Assembly: GCA_900765105.1 (NCBI GenBank)
Contig: CAAFQM010000276.1
Span: forward strand, 1 to 15,113
Length of the DNA stretch: 15,113 nucleotides
Direction: 5' to 3'
Source: an uncultured Faecalibacterium sp.
Lineage (GTDB): Bacteria > Bacillota > Clostridia > Oscillospirales > Ruminococcaceae
The notes below the pieces were generated by a model, which saw only the letters and a program-made list of their open reading frames with translations, ran no database searches and was not told the DNA's origin. Made by a program: the position numbers and the translations under genes. Every line of letters starts with the position of its first letter. Within the stretch, counting starts at the first letter, position 1. Shown piece after piece: positions 1-7,698 of the stretch.

Positions 1-843
1 GACCCCGGCAAGATCCTGAGCGAAGCCATCAAGTACGGCTACCTGACCAACTTCAAGATCGAGAACATGCACGAGCAGTTCCTGGCCCGCCAGAAGCAGG
101 GCAAGAGCCTGGAGAAGCAGGCCTCTGCCGAGAAGGCTCCCTCTCAGGCCAGCGAGTTCGTCTACGCTGCTGTGGACCCCAGCCGCGACTACGGCTTTGT
201 GGCCGTGGCAGCCGGCGAAGGCCTGAAGAGCGTGTTCACCGATCTGGCTGTGGATGCAGTCGTTTCCGGCGGCCAGACCATGAACCCCGCCACTGAGGAC
301 ATCCTCGCCGCTATCCAGAGCGTCCCGGCTAAGACCGTGTTCGTTCTGCCCAACAACAAGAACATCATCATGGCTGCCGAGCAGGCCGAAAAGCTGGCCG
401 ACCGTCAGGTCATCGTGCTGCCCACCCGCACCGTGCCCATGGGCGTGACCGCCATGCTGAATTTTGACCCCTCCGTGAATGCCGAGACCAACACCATCAA
501 CATGATGGCCGCAGCCGACAAGGTGTCCACCGGTCTGATCACCTACGCCGCCCGCGACAGCGAGTACGACGGCAAGCGCATCAAGAAGGGCGAGATCATG
601 GCGCTGGAAAACGGCAGGATCGTTTCTACCTCCAACGACATCGCCAAGGCCACCTACCGTCTGGCACGCAGCATGTGCAAGAAGGATTCTTCCTTTGTCA
701 CGGTCTACTCCGGCTGCGATGTCAGCGACGAGGACGCCGAGAAGGTGACCGAGATCGTCAAGGCAAAGTGCCCGAATCATGTCGAGGTCAGCCACATCCG
801 CGGCGGTCAGCCCGTTTACTATTATATGATCGGCGTGGAATAA
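1..843 (+). CDS. fakA: FakA (YloV family) fatty acid kinase, C-terminal part
   Basis: This is the last 280 codons of a gene that begins left of the window; the frame is open from base 1 and stops with TAA at 841-843. The fragment matches my memory of the C-terminal half of FakA/YloV proteins: an early PGKILSEAIKYG...IKIENM-like stretch (about residues 2-24 of the fragment), a charged linker, then the C-terminal domain ending in GGQPVYYYMIGVE, a typical YloV ending. In the family, the N-terminal DhaL-like domain (absent here) binds ATP and the kinase phosphorylates fatty acids held by FakB, feeding phospholipid synthesis in the cytoplasm; the C-terminal part is implicated in FakB interaction. 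It converges on polC, with a terminator between them. The internal ATG at 67 is not a plausible start because homology runs upstream to the window edge. Family assignment is confident; the exact substrate partner is inferred. Confidence 0.9.
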   Translation, partial: DPGKILSEAIKYGYLTNFKIENMHEQFLARQKQGKSLEKQASAEKAPSQASEFVYAAVDPSRDYGFVAVAAGEGLKSVFTDLAVDAVVSGGQTMNPATEDILAAIQSVPAKTVFVLPNNKNIIMAAEQAEKLADRQVIVLPTRTVPMGVTAMLNFDPSVNAETNTINMMAAADKVSTGLITYAARDSEYDGKRIKKGEIMALENGRIVSTSNDIAKATYRLARSMCKKDSSFVTVYSGCDVSDEDAEKVTEIVKAKCPNHVEVSHIRGGQPVYYYMIGVE

Positions 844-875
844 TCCATTCCCTGCCCGACCGGCTCTGATACAGC

Positions 876-923
876 AAAGCACCCCCTGCAGCAGGCATCT
901 GCCCACTGCAGGGGGTGCTTTTT
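876..923 (+). terminator. Rho-independent terminator after fakA
   Basis: A 16-bp perfect stem (876-891 with 906-921) encloses a 14-nt loop and runs into TTTTT at 919-923. It lies 32 bp after the fakA stop and 5 bp from the convergent polC stop. Read on the minus strand the same stem is followed by only a short T run, so it should work best for fakA but may also help end the polC transcript. Confidence 0.85.
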
Positions 924-927
924 GTCT

Positions 928-3900
928 TTAGAAGAAACTTACCTGACTGCTCTCCGGCAGGTCGCCCAGAGCGCCCACCTGCCGCAGACGGTCGAGGATG
1001 CCCTGACCGACGCCGGAAGCCTGCTGCAGCTCTTCCACAGAGATATATTCTTCCCCGTGGATGGTCACACGCTCCAGCGCATCGGCGGCGGCACCGCCCA
1101 GACCCTTCAGCGACGAGAAGGGCAGGCGCACCTTGCCGTCCTCCACGATATACTTGGAGCCGCGGCTCTTGCCCAGCTCGATGGGTAAAAATTCGAACCC
1201 GCGCACCAGCATCTCGTTGACCAGCTGCAGACTGACCAACACGTCTTCGTCTTTGGCGTTCTTTTCTTCCTTCAGGCGGCGCTTGACCTCCTCCATGTGG
1301 GCGCGAGCAACCGCCGCGCCGCCCACGGCGGCTTCGTAGTCGATATCGTCGCCGCGCACTGTGAAGTACACCGCATAGAACTCGGGCGGGCGGTAGATCT
1401 TGAACCACATCAGCCGGATGGCCGACATCAGGTAGGCCACGGCATGGGCTTTCGGGAACATATACTTGATCTTGCGGCAGCTCTCGATGTACCAGTCCGG
1501 CACATCGTGCTCCCGCATGGCTTCCTCCCAGCCGTCCTTGAAGCCGCCCTTGGCCACCTTGCCCTTACGCACAGCCTCCATGATGTCAAAGGCCATCTTG
1601 GGTTCCAGCCCCTTGCGCAGCAGGTACAGCATGATGCTGTCGCGGCAGCCGATGACCTCCGCAATGGTACAGGTACCGCTGCGGATCAGCTCGTCCGCGT
1701 TGCCCGTCCACACGTCGGGGCCGTGGGACAGACCCGAGATCTGGATCAGCTCTGAGAAATTCTTGGGCCGGGCTTCCACCAGCATTCCGCGCACGAAGTT
1801 TGTGCCCATTTCCGGGATGCCGAAGGTTCCGGTCTGGCTGTCGATCTGCTCCGGGGTCACGCCCAGCGCTTCCGGGCTGGTCAGCAGGCTGTACACCTTG
1901 GGGTCATTCATGGGGATGCTGTCGATGGGGATGCCGGTGTACTCCTCAAAATACTTGTAGAAGGTGGGCATATCGTGGCCCAGTTCGTCCAGCTTGAGCA
2001 GCGTATCGTGCAGATACTTGAATTCGAAGTGGGTGGTCAGCAGGCCGCCCGCCACGTCATCCGCCGGGTGCTGGATGGGGCAGAAATCGTAGATCTCATA
2101 GGTGTCCGGCACAACGACCATGCCGCCGGGGTGCTGGCCGGTGGTGCGCTTGACGCCGGTGCAGCCCAGTGTCAGGCGGTTTTCCTCGGCGTGGTTGACC
2201 GTGCGTCCCCGCTCGTCCAGATATTTTTTCACGTAGCCATATGCAGTTTTATCCTGAATACCGGACACCGTACCGGCCTTGAACACGTTAGCCTTGCCGA
2301 ACAATTCCTCGGTGTAGCGGTGCACGTTGGACTGGTACTCGCCCGAGAAGTTCAGGTCGATATCGGGTTCCTTGTCGCCGTAGAAGCCCAGAAAGGTCTC
2401 GAACGGAATGTCGTGGCCGTCCACCAGCATCCGGGTGCCGCAGTTGGGGCAGTTCTTGTCCGGCAGGTCGAAGCCGTCGTCCACGCTGCCGTCGGTGATG
2501 AACTCGCTGTGCTTGCACTTGGGGCAGCGGTAGTGGGGCGGCAGGCTGTTGACCTCCGAGATGCCGGAGAAGTGCGCCACAGCCGACGAGCCGACCGAAC
2601 CACGGCTGCCCACCTGATAGCCGCCCGCGTTGGAGTAGGCCACCAGCTTGACCGCGATGACGTACAGCACCGCGTAGCCGTGGCCGCAGATAGAGTCCAG
2701 CTCCTTCTGCAGCCGCTTTTCCACGATCTCGGGCAGCGGGTCGCCGTAGTCACGCTTGGCGTGCTCCCATGTCGCGTCGCGCAGCTGCTGTTCCGCACCC
2801 TCGATGCTGGGCGGGTAGGTGCCCCGCGGGATGGCCCGCACCGTGTTGTCGATCATGGCCGCGATCTTGCGCGGGTTCTTGACCACGACCTCGTAGGCCT
2901 TTTCCTTGGGCAGATAATAGAACTGCGCCAGCATATCCTGCGTGGTGCGGAAGAACAGCGGCGGCTGGTTGTCGGCGTCCTTGAAGCCGTTGCCTGCCTG
3001 CAGCACGGCGCGGTAAGCCGCATCCTCCGGCTCGGTAAAGTGTACGTCGCCGGTTGCAATGACCGGTTTGTGCAGGTCTTCGCCCAGCTTGATGACAGTG
3101 CGGTTGAAGTTCTTGATCTCCTCTTCGCTGTCCACCTTGCCCTCGCGCACCATATAGGCATTGTTGCCCAGCGGCTGGATCTCCAGAATATCGTAGTAGG
3201 ACGCGATCTTTTTCAGTTCCTCATAGGGGGTGCCGTCCACGATGGCGCGGTACAGTTCGCCCGCCTCGCAGGCGCTGGTCAGCAGCAGGCCGTCGCGGTA
3301 CTTGTTCAGCAGGCTGCGGGGCACGCGGGGCTTTTTGAAGAAGTAGTTCACATGGGCTTCGCTGACGATCTTGTACAGGTTCTTCAGACCCATCTGGTTC
3401 TTGACCAGAATGATGAGGTGGTAATACTTCTTCTTCAGCACCTCGCGGTTGCCGCCGAGGCCGGTATTGATCTCGCTGACCTTGGTCACCTGCTTTTCGG
3501 CAAGGTCGCTCAGCATGACGCCGAAGATGCGCCCCAGCGCTGCCGAGTCCTCGCAGGCGCGGTGGGCTTCGTAGGCAGGCAGCTCCAAGTGCTTGTTGAT
3601 GGTGCCCTGTTTATAGTTGTGCAGGCCGGGATACATGGCCTGCGCCATGGTCAGGGTGTCGATATAGGTCACATTTTCCAGCGAAATGCCGCTGCGCTTC
3701 GCCGCCGCCCGCAGAAAACGCATGTCAAAGGCATGCACATTGTGTCCCACCAGAATCCGTCCGTCCGCGAATTTGAGGAAGGCTTCCAGCGCTTCCTTTT
3801 CGCCGGGGGCATCGGCAACCATCTCGTTGGTGATGCCGGTCAGCTCAGTGATCTTGGGGGTGATGGGTTTGCCGGGCTTGACAAAGGTGTCGAACTCCTC

Positions 3901-5220
3901 CACCACTTCCCCGTTCTTCACGATGACGGCACCGATCTCGGTCATATACTCCACGCCGGGGTCAAGGCCGGTGGTCTCGGTGTCGAACACGCAGAATTCC
4001 CCGTCCAGCGGCTGATCCTTTACGCCGTAGACGCAGGGGATCATATCGTCCACAAAGTAGGCCTCGCAGCCGTAGATGAGCTTAAAGTCCGGGTCGGTCT
4101 TGTGGATCTCGTCGGTGGCCAGCATGGCTTCCGGGTAGCCCTGACACACGCCATGGTCAGTGATGGCAATGGCCGGGTGCCCCATGCGATGCGCCAGCTT
4201 GACGATACCGCCGGGGTCGCAGAAGCCGTCCATGCTGGACAGCTTGGTGTGCAGATGCAGCTCCACGCGCTTGACCGGGGCGGTGTCCTCCCGCTTTTTG
4301 CGCTCCACGATGAGCACATCGTAGGGGTAGATGATATAGTCGTGCTCGTACTTGTCGTAGGAGCAGTCGCCGCGCACGATGACCGTGGTGCCCTTGCTGA
4401 GAGACTCCCACTTGGAGCAGTCCTCGCCTTCCTGCGCGCGGATCTTGAGGTTGATGGAGCCCTGATAATCGGTGATGGAAACGGTATAGATCTTGCGGTA
4501 GTTGCCCTTGACCTCCGAGAAGAACACATCGCCCCAGATGGTGCACTTGCCGCCCTCGCCGCCGAGATCCTTGAGCGGGGTAAGGTTTTTGGGGGTGAAC
4601 ATCTTGCCGTGGAAGATCGTCACCGGCTTGTCGGTCAGATCGAGGCCCTCTACCTTGATGGACGGGGCAGTGTTCTTTTTCTCGAACTTCACCACCGGCG
4701 GGGCGATCTTGCGCTCTAGCTTTTCTTCCATCTGGTGCTGTTCTGCTTCGCTCACAGCGCTCTGCAGGGTCACTTTCGGGGTCACGCCGGTGTGGGCAGC
4801 AATGCGCTTTGCCAGCATGGTCTCAAAGCCCATCTCCTGCAGGAACTTGGTGCCGTGGCGCACCCCGATGGTGATGTTCTGCCCCGTGATGCCGATGGTG
4901 CACCGGTCCAGAAAGCCGTTGATGGGCACACCGTCCCGCTTCATCTCTTCCATCAGATCCCGCAGGGCAGCTTCGTCCAGCATGGCATAGCCGAACAGGT
5001 TTTCGATCTTCAGTTCAAAGCCCTCATAGTCCGGCTGCAGCGATGCCAGCAGCCGGGCGCACAGCCCCTTGTCCAGCGGAGCCGCGCTCTGCAGCGTAAA
5101 AATGACCTGCCGCTCCTGTCGCAGCATCCGGGCGTGCTCGACGATCACCTGCCCGAAGCAGGCCGCAAACGCCGGGTCCGCCATGAACTGCGGCCAGAGC
5201 TGGGATACGAGTGGTTTCAC
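928..5220 (-). CDS. polC: DNA polymerase III alpha subunit, Gram-positive PolC type
   Basis: Replicative DNA polymerase with built-in 3'-5' proofreading, acting at the fork with the beta clamp. Its 1430 residues are close to the ~1437 usual for the family. Domains in order: N-terminal domain (~1-190); OB fold (~225-310); PHP domain opening with HLHTK at 322; the proofreading exonuclease inserted in PHP (~409-570), with DTETTGLD at 413-420, the VGHNVHAFD block at 491-499 and HRACED at 553-558; the rest of PHP; then the polymerase core. The core has a zinc site (C899, C902, C924, C927) and the PDIDLNF motif with catalytic D953 and D955. The C-terminus is helix-hairpin-helix-like and ends in QVSFF (1426-1430), a likely clamp-binding peptide. 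The start is GTG at 5218-5220, preceded by AGGAG at 8-nt spacing. It is the last gene of the pyrH-polC train, 82 bp after ispG. No key residue appears missing. Confidence 0.97.
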   Translation of the reverse strand: MKPLVSQLWPQFMADPAFAACFGQVIVEHARMLRQERQVIFTLQSAAPLDKGLCARLLASLQPDYEGFELKIENLFGYAMLDEAALRDLMEEMKRDGVPINGFLDRCTIGITGQNITIGVRHGTKFLQEMGFETMLAKRIAAHTGVTPKVTLQSAVSEAEQHQMEEKLERKIAPPVVKFEKKNTAPSIKVEGLDLTDKPVTIFHGKMFTPKNLTPLKDLGGEGGKCTIWGDVFFSEVKGNYRKIYTVSITDYQGSINLKIRAQEGEDCSKWESLSKGTTVIVRGDCSYDKYEHDYIIYPYDVLIVERKKREDTAPVKRVELHLHTKLSSMDGFCDPGGIVKLAHRMGHPAIAITDHGVCQGYPEAMLATDEIHKTDPDFKLIYGCEAYFVDDMIPCVYGVKDQPLDGEFCVFDTETTGLDPGVEYMTEIGAVIVKNGEVVEEFDTFVKPGKPITPKITELTGITNEMVADAPGEKEALEAFLKFADGRILVGHNVHAFDMRFLRAAAKRSGISLENVTYIDTLTMAQAMYPGLHNYKQGTINKHLELPAYEAHRACEDSAALGRIFGVMLSDLAEKQVTKVSEINTGLGGNREVLKKKYYHLIILVKNQMGLKNLYKIVSEAHVNYFFKKPRVPRSLLNKYRDGLLLTSACEAGELYRAIVDGTPYEELKKIASYYDILEIQPLGNNAYMVREGKVDSEEEIKNFNRTVIKLGEDLHKPVIATGDVHFTEPEDAAYRAVLQAGNGFKDADNQPPLFFRTTQDMLAQFYYLPKEKAYEVVVKNPRKIAAMIDNTVRAIPRGTYPPSIEGAEQQLRDATWEHAKRDYGDPLPEIVEKRLQKELDSICGHGYAVLYVIAVKLVAYSNAGGYQVGSRGSVGSSAVAHFSGISEVNSLPPHYRCPKCKHSEFITDGSVDDGFDLPDKNCPNCGTRMLVDGHDIPFETFLGFYGDKEPDIDLNFSGEYQSNVHRYTEELFGKANVFKAGTVSGIQDKTAYGYVKKYLDERGRTVNHAEENRLTLGCTGVKRTTGQHPGGMVVVPDTYEIYDFCPIQHPADDVAGGLLTTHFEFKYLHDTLLKLDELGHDMPTFYKYFEEYTGIPIDSIPMNDPKVYSLLTSPEALGVTPEQIDSQTGTFGIPEMGTNFVRGMLVEARPKNFSELIQISGLSHGPDVWTGNADELIRSGTCTIAEVIGCRDSIMLYLLRKGLEPKMAFDIMEAVRKGKVAKGGFKDGWEEAMREHDVPDWYIESCRKIKYMFPKAHAVAYLMSAIRLMWFKIYRPPEFYAVYFTVRGDDIDYEAAVGGAAVARAHMEEVKRRLKEEKNAKDEDVLVSLQLVNEMLVRGFEFLPIELGKSRGSKYIVEDGKVRLPFSSLKGLGGAAADALERVTIHGEEYISVEELQQASGVGQGILDRLRQVGALGDLPESSQVSFF

Positions 5221-5255
5221 AAATGATACTCCTTTTATGGTTCAATACAGCACAA

Positions 5256-5288
5256 ACTGCCGCACCCCGTTTTGCAGGGTGTGGCAGT
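5256..5288 (-). terminator. Hairpin between ispG and polC, possible weak terminator/attenuator
   Basis: A 12-bp stem with one G-U pair (5256-5267 with 5277-5288) closes a 9-nt loop in the short gap between ispG and polC. On the minus strand it is followed by TTTGTG, a poor T tract, so termination would be partial at best. It may also act as an RNA stability or processing signal that separates polC from the upstream genes. Confidence 0.45.
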
Positions 5289-5302
5289 AGGGAAAAGAAT
5301 GC

Positions 5303-6349
5303 TTACAGCTTATAGATCTCATCCATGAACTGGTCGAGGATGTTGTCGCCGGTCAGCTTTTTGATGGGCTTGCCGTGGAGGAACAGCACCGCTTCGCCTT
5401 TGCCGCCCGCAATGCCGATGTCGGCCTCCCGGGCTTCGCCGGGGCCGTTGACCACGCAGCCCATCACGGCCACCTTGATGGATTTTTTGTAGCCCTGCAG
5501 CCGCTTTTCCACCTCGTTGGCGATCTCGGTGCAGGGGTACTGGGTGCGGCCGCAGGTGGGGCAGGTGATGACTTCCGGCCCGGCCACAGGGAAGCCCACG
5601 GCCCGCAGGATGTTGTATCCGGCTTCCACTTCCTTTTCCGGCTCGGCAGCCAGCGAGACACGGATGGTGTCGCCGATGCCTTCCAACAGCATCCCGCCGA
5701 TGCCCATGCCGCTCTTGAGCAGACCCATCTGATAGGTGCCGGCCTCGGTCACGCCCACATGCAGCGGGTAATCCGTGACTGCGCTGAGCTGGCGGTAGGC
5801 TTCCATCATGCGGGGCACGTTGGAGTTCTTGATGGAAATGACGATGTTGTCAAAATCGAACTTTTCCAGCAGGCGCACATGGTACAGCGCACTTTCCACC
5901 ATGGCTTCCGGCGTAGGTGCACCATATTTGGCAAGGATGTGCTTTTCCAGACTGCCGCCGTTGACCCCGATACGGATGGGGATGTTCTTCTGCTGGCAGG
6001 CGTCTACCACAGCCTTGACCCGGTCATCGTCGCCGATGTTGCCGGGGTTGATGCGGATCTTATCCACGCCCACATCGGCGCAGGCCAGCGCCGCCTTGTA
6101 GTCAAAGTGGATATCCGCCACGATGGGAATGCTGACCGCATTTTTCACAGCTTCGATGCATTTTGCATCCGCCGGGCTGGGGCAGGTCACTCGCAGGATC
6201 TGGCAGCCCGCCGCTTCGCACCGTTTGGCCTGCGCCACATTGCCCTCGATATCCTCCACCGGCACATTCAGCATGGTCTGCACCGCAATGGGGTTCTGAC
6301 CGCCGATGGTCACATTGCCGATTTTTACTTCCCGTTTCAACTGCCGCAT
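5303..6349 (-). CDS. ispG: 4-hydroxy-3-methylbut-2-enyl diphosphate synthase (IspG/GcpE)
   Basis: Cytoplasmic 4Fe-4S enzyme of the MEP isoprenoid pathway that reductively converts MEcPP to HMBPP using flavodoxin or ferredoxin. The 348 residues match the short bacterial, single TIM-barrel form. The N-terminus (KREVKIGNVTIGG...PIAVQTM) and the barrel core (RINPGNIGD, IRIGVNGGSLE) are typical. The cluster ligands are visible in the C-terminal domain: C263 and C266 in CPTCGR, C298 in GCVVNGPGE, and E305. The ATG start at 6347-6349 has AGGGGAG just upstream. It lies 18 bp after rseP and two genes after dxr, so two MEP enzymes share the transcript with uppS, a consumer of the product. Bacilli usually have proS rather than ispG at this point; ispG here is a clostridial arrangement as I recall it. 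Confidence 0.96.
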   Translation of the reverse strand: MRQLKREVKIGNVTIGGQNPIAVQTMLNVPVEDIEGNVAQAKRCEAAGCQILRVTCPSPADAKCIEAVKNAVSIPIVADIHFDYKAALACADVGVDKIRINPGNIGDDDRVKAVVDACQQKNIPIRIGVNGGSLEKHILAKYGAPTPEAMVESALYHVRLLEKFDFDNIVISIKNSNVPRMMEAYRQLSAVTDYPLHVGVTEAGTYQMGLLKSGMGIGGMLLEGIGDTIRVSLAAEPEKEVEAGYNILRAVGFPVAGPEVITCPTCGRTQYPCTEIANEVEKRLQGYKKSIKVAVMGCVVNGPGEAREADIGIAGGKGEAVLFLHGKPIKKLTGDNILDQFMDEIYKL

Positions 6350-6367
6350 AAGGCTCCCCTTTCCTGG

Positions 6368-7462
6368 TTACATGGCTCCGGTCACAAGCCGGACGATATC
6401 ATTATACGTTGCGAAGATCATCAGACCGAACAGCAGCCCGAACGCTGCAATGGTCAGCACGCTCTGCAGTTTTTCCGGCACGGCGCGGCCGGTCACGCCC
6501 TCCACGATCAGGAACACCACCTTGCCGCCGTCCAGCGCCGGGAAGGGCAGCAGGTTGAAGATGCCCAGATTGATGGTGATGAGGGCCAGCAGTTCCAGCA
6601 GATCCTGCCAGCCGTAGCTGGCCGCCTGTCCGATGGCCGTCACGATGCCCACCGGGCCGGAGAGGTTGTTGATGCTCTCCCGCCCGCGCAGCAGATCTGC
6701 CAGCGAGGTGAATACGATACGCCCATAGTACAGGGTGCTGTTCCACGCCTCTTTCAGGACGCTGACCGGTGTTTTTTTGATGCCGTATACCACAAAGCCG
6801 AGACTCATGTGGGTCTCGCCGCTGTCATCCTGCCAGGTGTCGAACTGCACGTCCGGCAGCTCCACCTTCTGCCCGTCCCGCTTCACAGTAAAATCGGCGC
6901 GGTAGGCTTCGGTACGCACCAGCTCATAGAGAATGTCGTTGGCCACAAAGCACCGCCGGCCGTTCACCGCAAGGATCTCGTCCCCTGCCTGCAGGCCGGT
7001 CTGGCCGCAGAGGGCACCCTCCTCGACCGAGTAGATGGTCTTGCTGGTAATGGCACCGTCCTGCGCCGCCACGAGGATAATAAGCACCACAAAGCCCAGC
7101 ACAAAATTCATGAAGGCACCGGCCGCCATGACCAGTGCCCGCTGCCATACCGGGGCATCGTTCAGGGGGATGCCTGCGTTTTCGGCTATGGGCTGCTCCT
7201 GCGCATCGCGGGCCGCTTCGGCCTGCTGGCTCTCGGGGCTTTCCTCTCCTTCCAGCGCCACAAAACCGCCCACCGGCAGCGCCCGCAGGCTGTACTGGGT
7301 GCCTTTGCGGGTCTTTTTCCAGAGCACAGGCCCCATGCCGATGGAAAACTCGTTGACTTGAATGCCGCAGAGCTTTGCCACAGCAAAGTGCCCGAACTCA
7401 TGGATGGCGATCACCGCACTGAAAACGATCAGCGCCGCGATCAGGGTGATAAAAACTGACAT
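6368..7462 (-). CDS. rseP: Site-2-type intramembrane zinc metalloprotease, RseP/RasP family
   Basis: Membrane protease of the S2P family that cuts transmembrane segments, typically anti-sigma factors and leftover signal peptides. The first membrane helix (about 1-30) carries the zinc motif HEFGH at 21-25. A second membrane segment follows a polar, Glu/Gln-rich stretch (SPESQQAEAARDAQEQ) in the loop. A single PDZ domain spans roughly 140-215 (GLQAGDEILAVNG near 158). The C-terminal helices carry NLLPFPALDGG with zinc ligand D311. Its 364 residues, with one PDZ domain, suit a Gram-positive form. The loop motif usually reading AGP before the second helix reads AAGAFMNF here, a variation I believe is common in clostridia. 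The ATG start has AGGAG 5 nt upstream. It sits between dxr and ispG as in many Firmicutes. Substrates cannot be told from the sequence. Confidence 0.93.
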   Translation of the reverse strand: MSVFITLIAALIVFSAVIAIHEFGHFAVAKLCGIQVNEFSIGMGPVLWKKTRKGTQYSLRALPVGGFVALEGEESPESQQAEAARDAQEQPIAENAGIPLNDAPVWQRALVMAAGAFMNFVLGFVVLIILVAAQDGAITSKTIYSVEEGALCGQTGLQAGDEILAVNGRRCFVANDILYELVRTEAYRADFTVKRDGQKVELPDVQFDTWQDDSGETHMSLGFVVYGIKKTPVSVLKEAWNSTLYYGRIVFTSLADLLRGRESINNLSGPVGIVTAIGQAASYGWQDLLELLALITINLGIFNLLPFPALDGGKVVFLIVEGVTGRAVPEKLQSVLTIAAFGLLFGLMIFATYNDIVRLVTGAM

Positions 7463-7492
7463 TGCGTCTCCTAGGTTAAGTGTATTGCAGAA

Positions 7493-7698
7493 AAAGCCTT
7501 TCCCCGAGGGGAAAGATTCTCCCCCTTCCGGGGAGAAATGTCACCGTGGGTGACAAAGCGGGGAACAGCTGTCGCGTTCGCGACTGATGAGGGGAACTGC
7601 GGTCCGATGTCGTTCCGACAAAATAGCATCTGATGATTCCAACCCTTCATCCGTCTGCTCCCGTTGGTCGCAGCCACCCTTCCCCATGGGAAGGCTTT
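7493..7698. repeat. MITE-like palindromic element with terminal inverted repeats
   Basis: This non-coding block fills most of the dxr-rseP gap. Its ends are inverted copies: AAAGCCTT at 7493-7500 and AAGGCTTT at 7691-7698, each leading into a small C-run/G-run hairpin (7498-7515 and 7679-7693). Between them are further short hairpins: 7517-7537 (8-bp stem), 7539-7555 (7 bp), 7571-7584 (6 bp) and 7608-7620 (5 bp). The motif GGGGAAC occurs twice (7560-7566 and 7590-7596 region). The layout resembles non-autonomous palindromic intergenic elements I recall as abundant in Faecalibacterium-like genomes. No transposase is present and no clear target duplication is visible. The right end abuts dxr and supplies the last two bases of its TAA stop. 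It is transcribed with the operon, so it will form a string of RNA hairpins between dxr and rseP. Confidence 0.7.

Noticed and set aside
1975..4719. 914-codon open frame on the plus strand opposite polC
   Set aside because: It is in exact reverse register with polC, has no recognisable domains, and its length follows from missing TTA/CTA/TCA codons in polC.
5375..7459. 694-codon plus-strand frame across ispG and rseP
   Set aside because: Same reverse-register artefact; both sense genes have full family motifs and ribosome binding sites.
7493..7698. CRISPR array or riboswitch in the dxr-rseP gap
   Set aside because: The hairpins differ from each other with no regular repeat-spacer pattern, and the inverted ends fit a palindromic repeat element better than a known aptamer.
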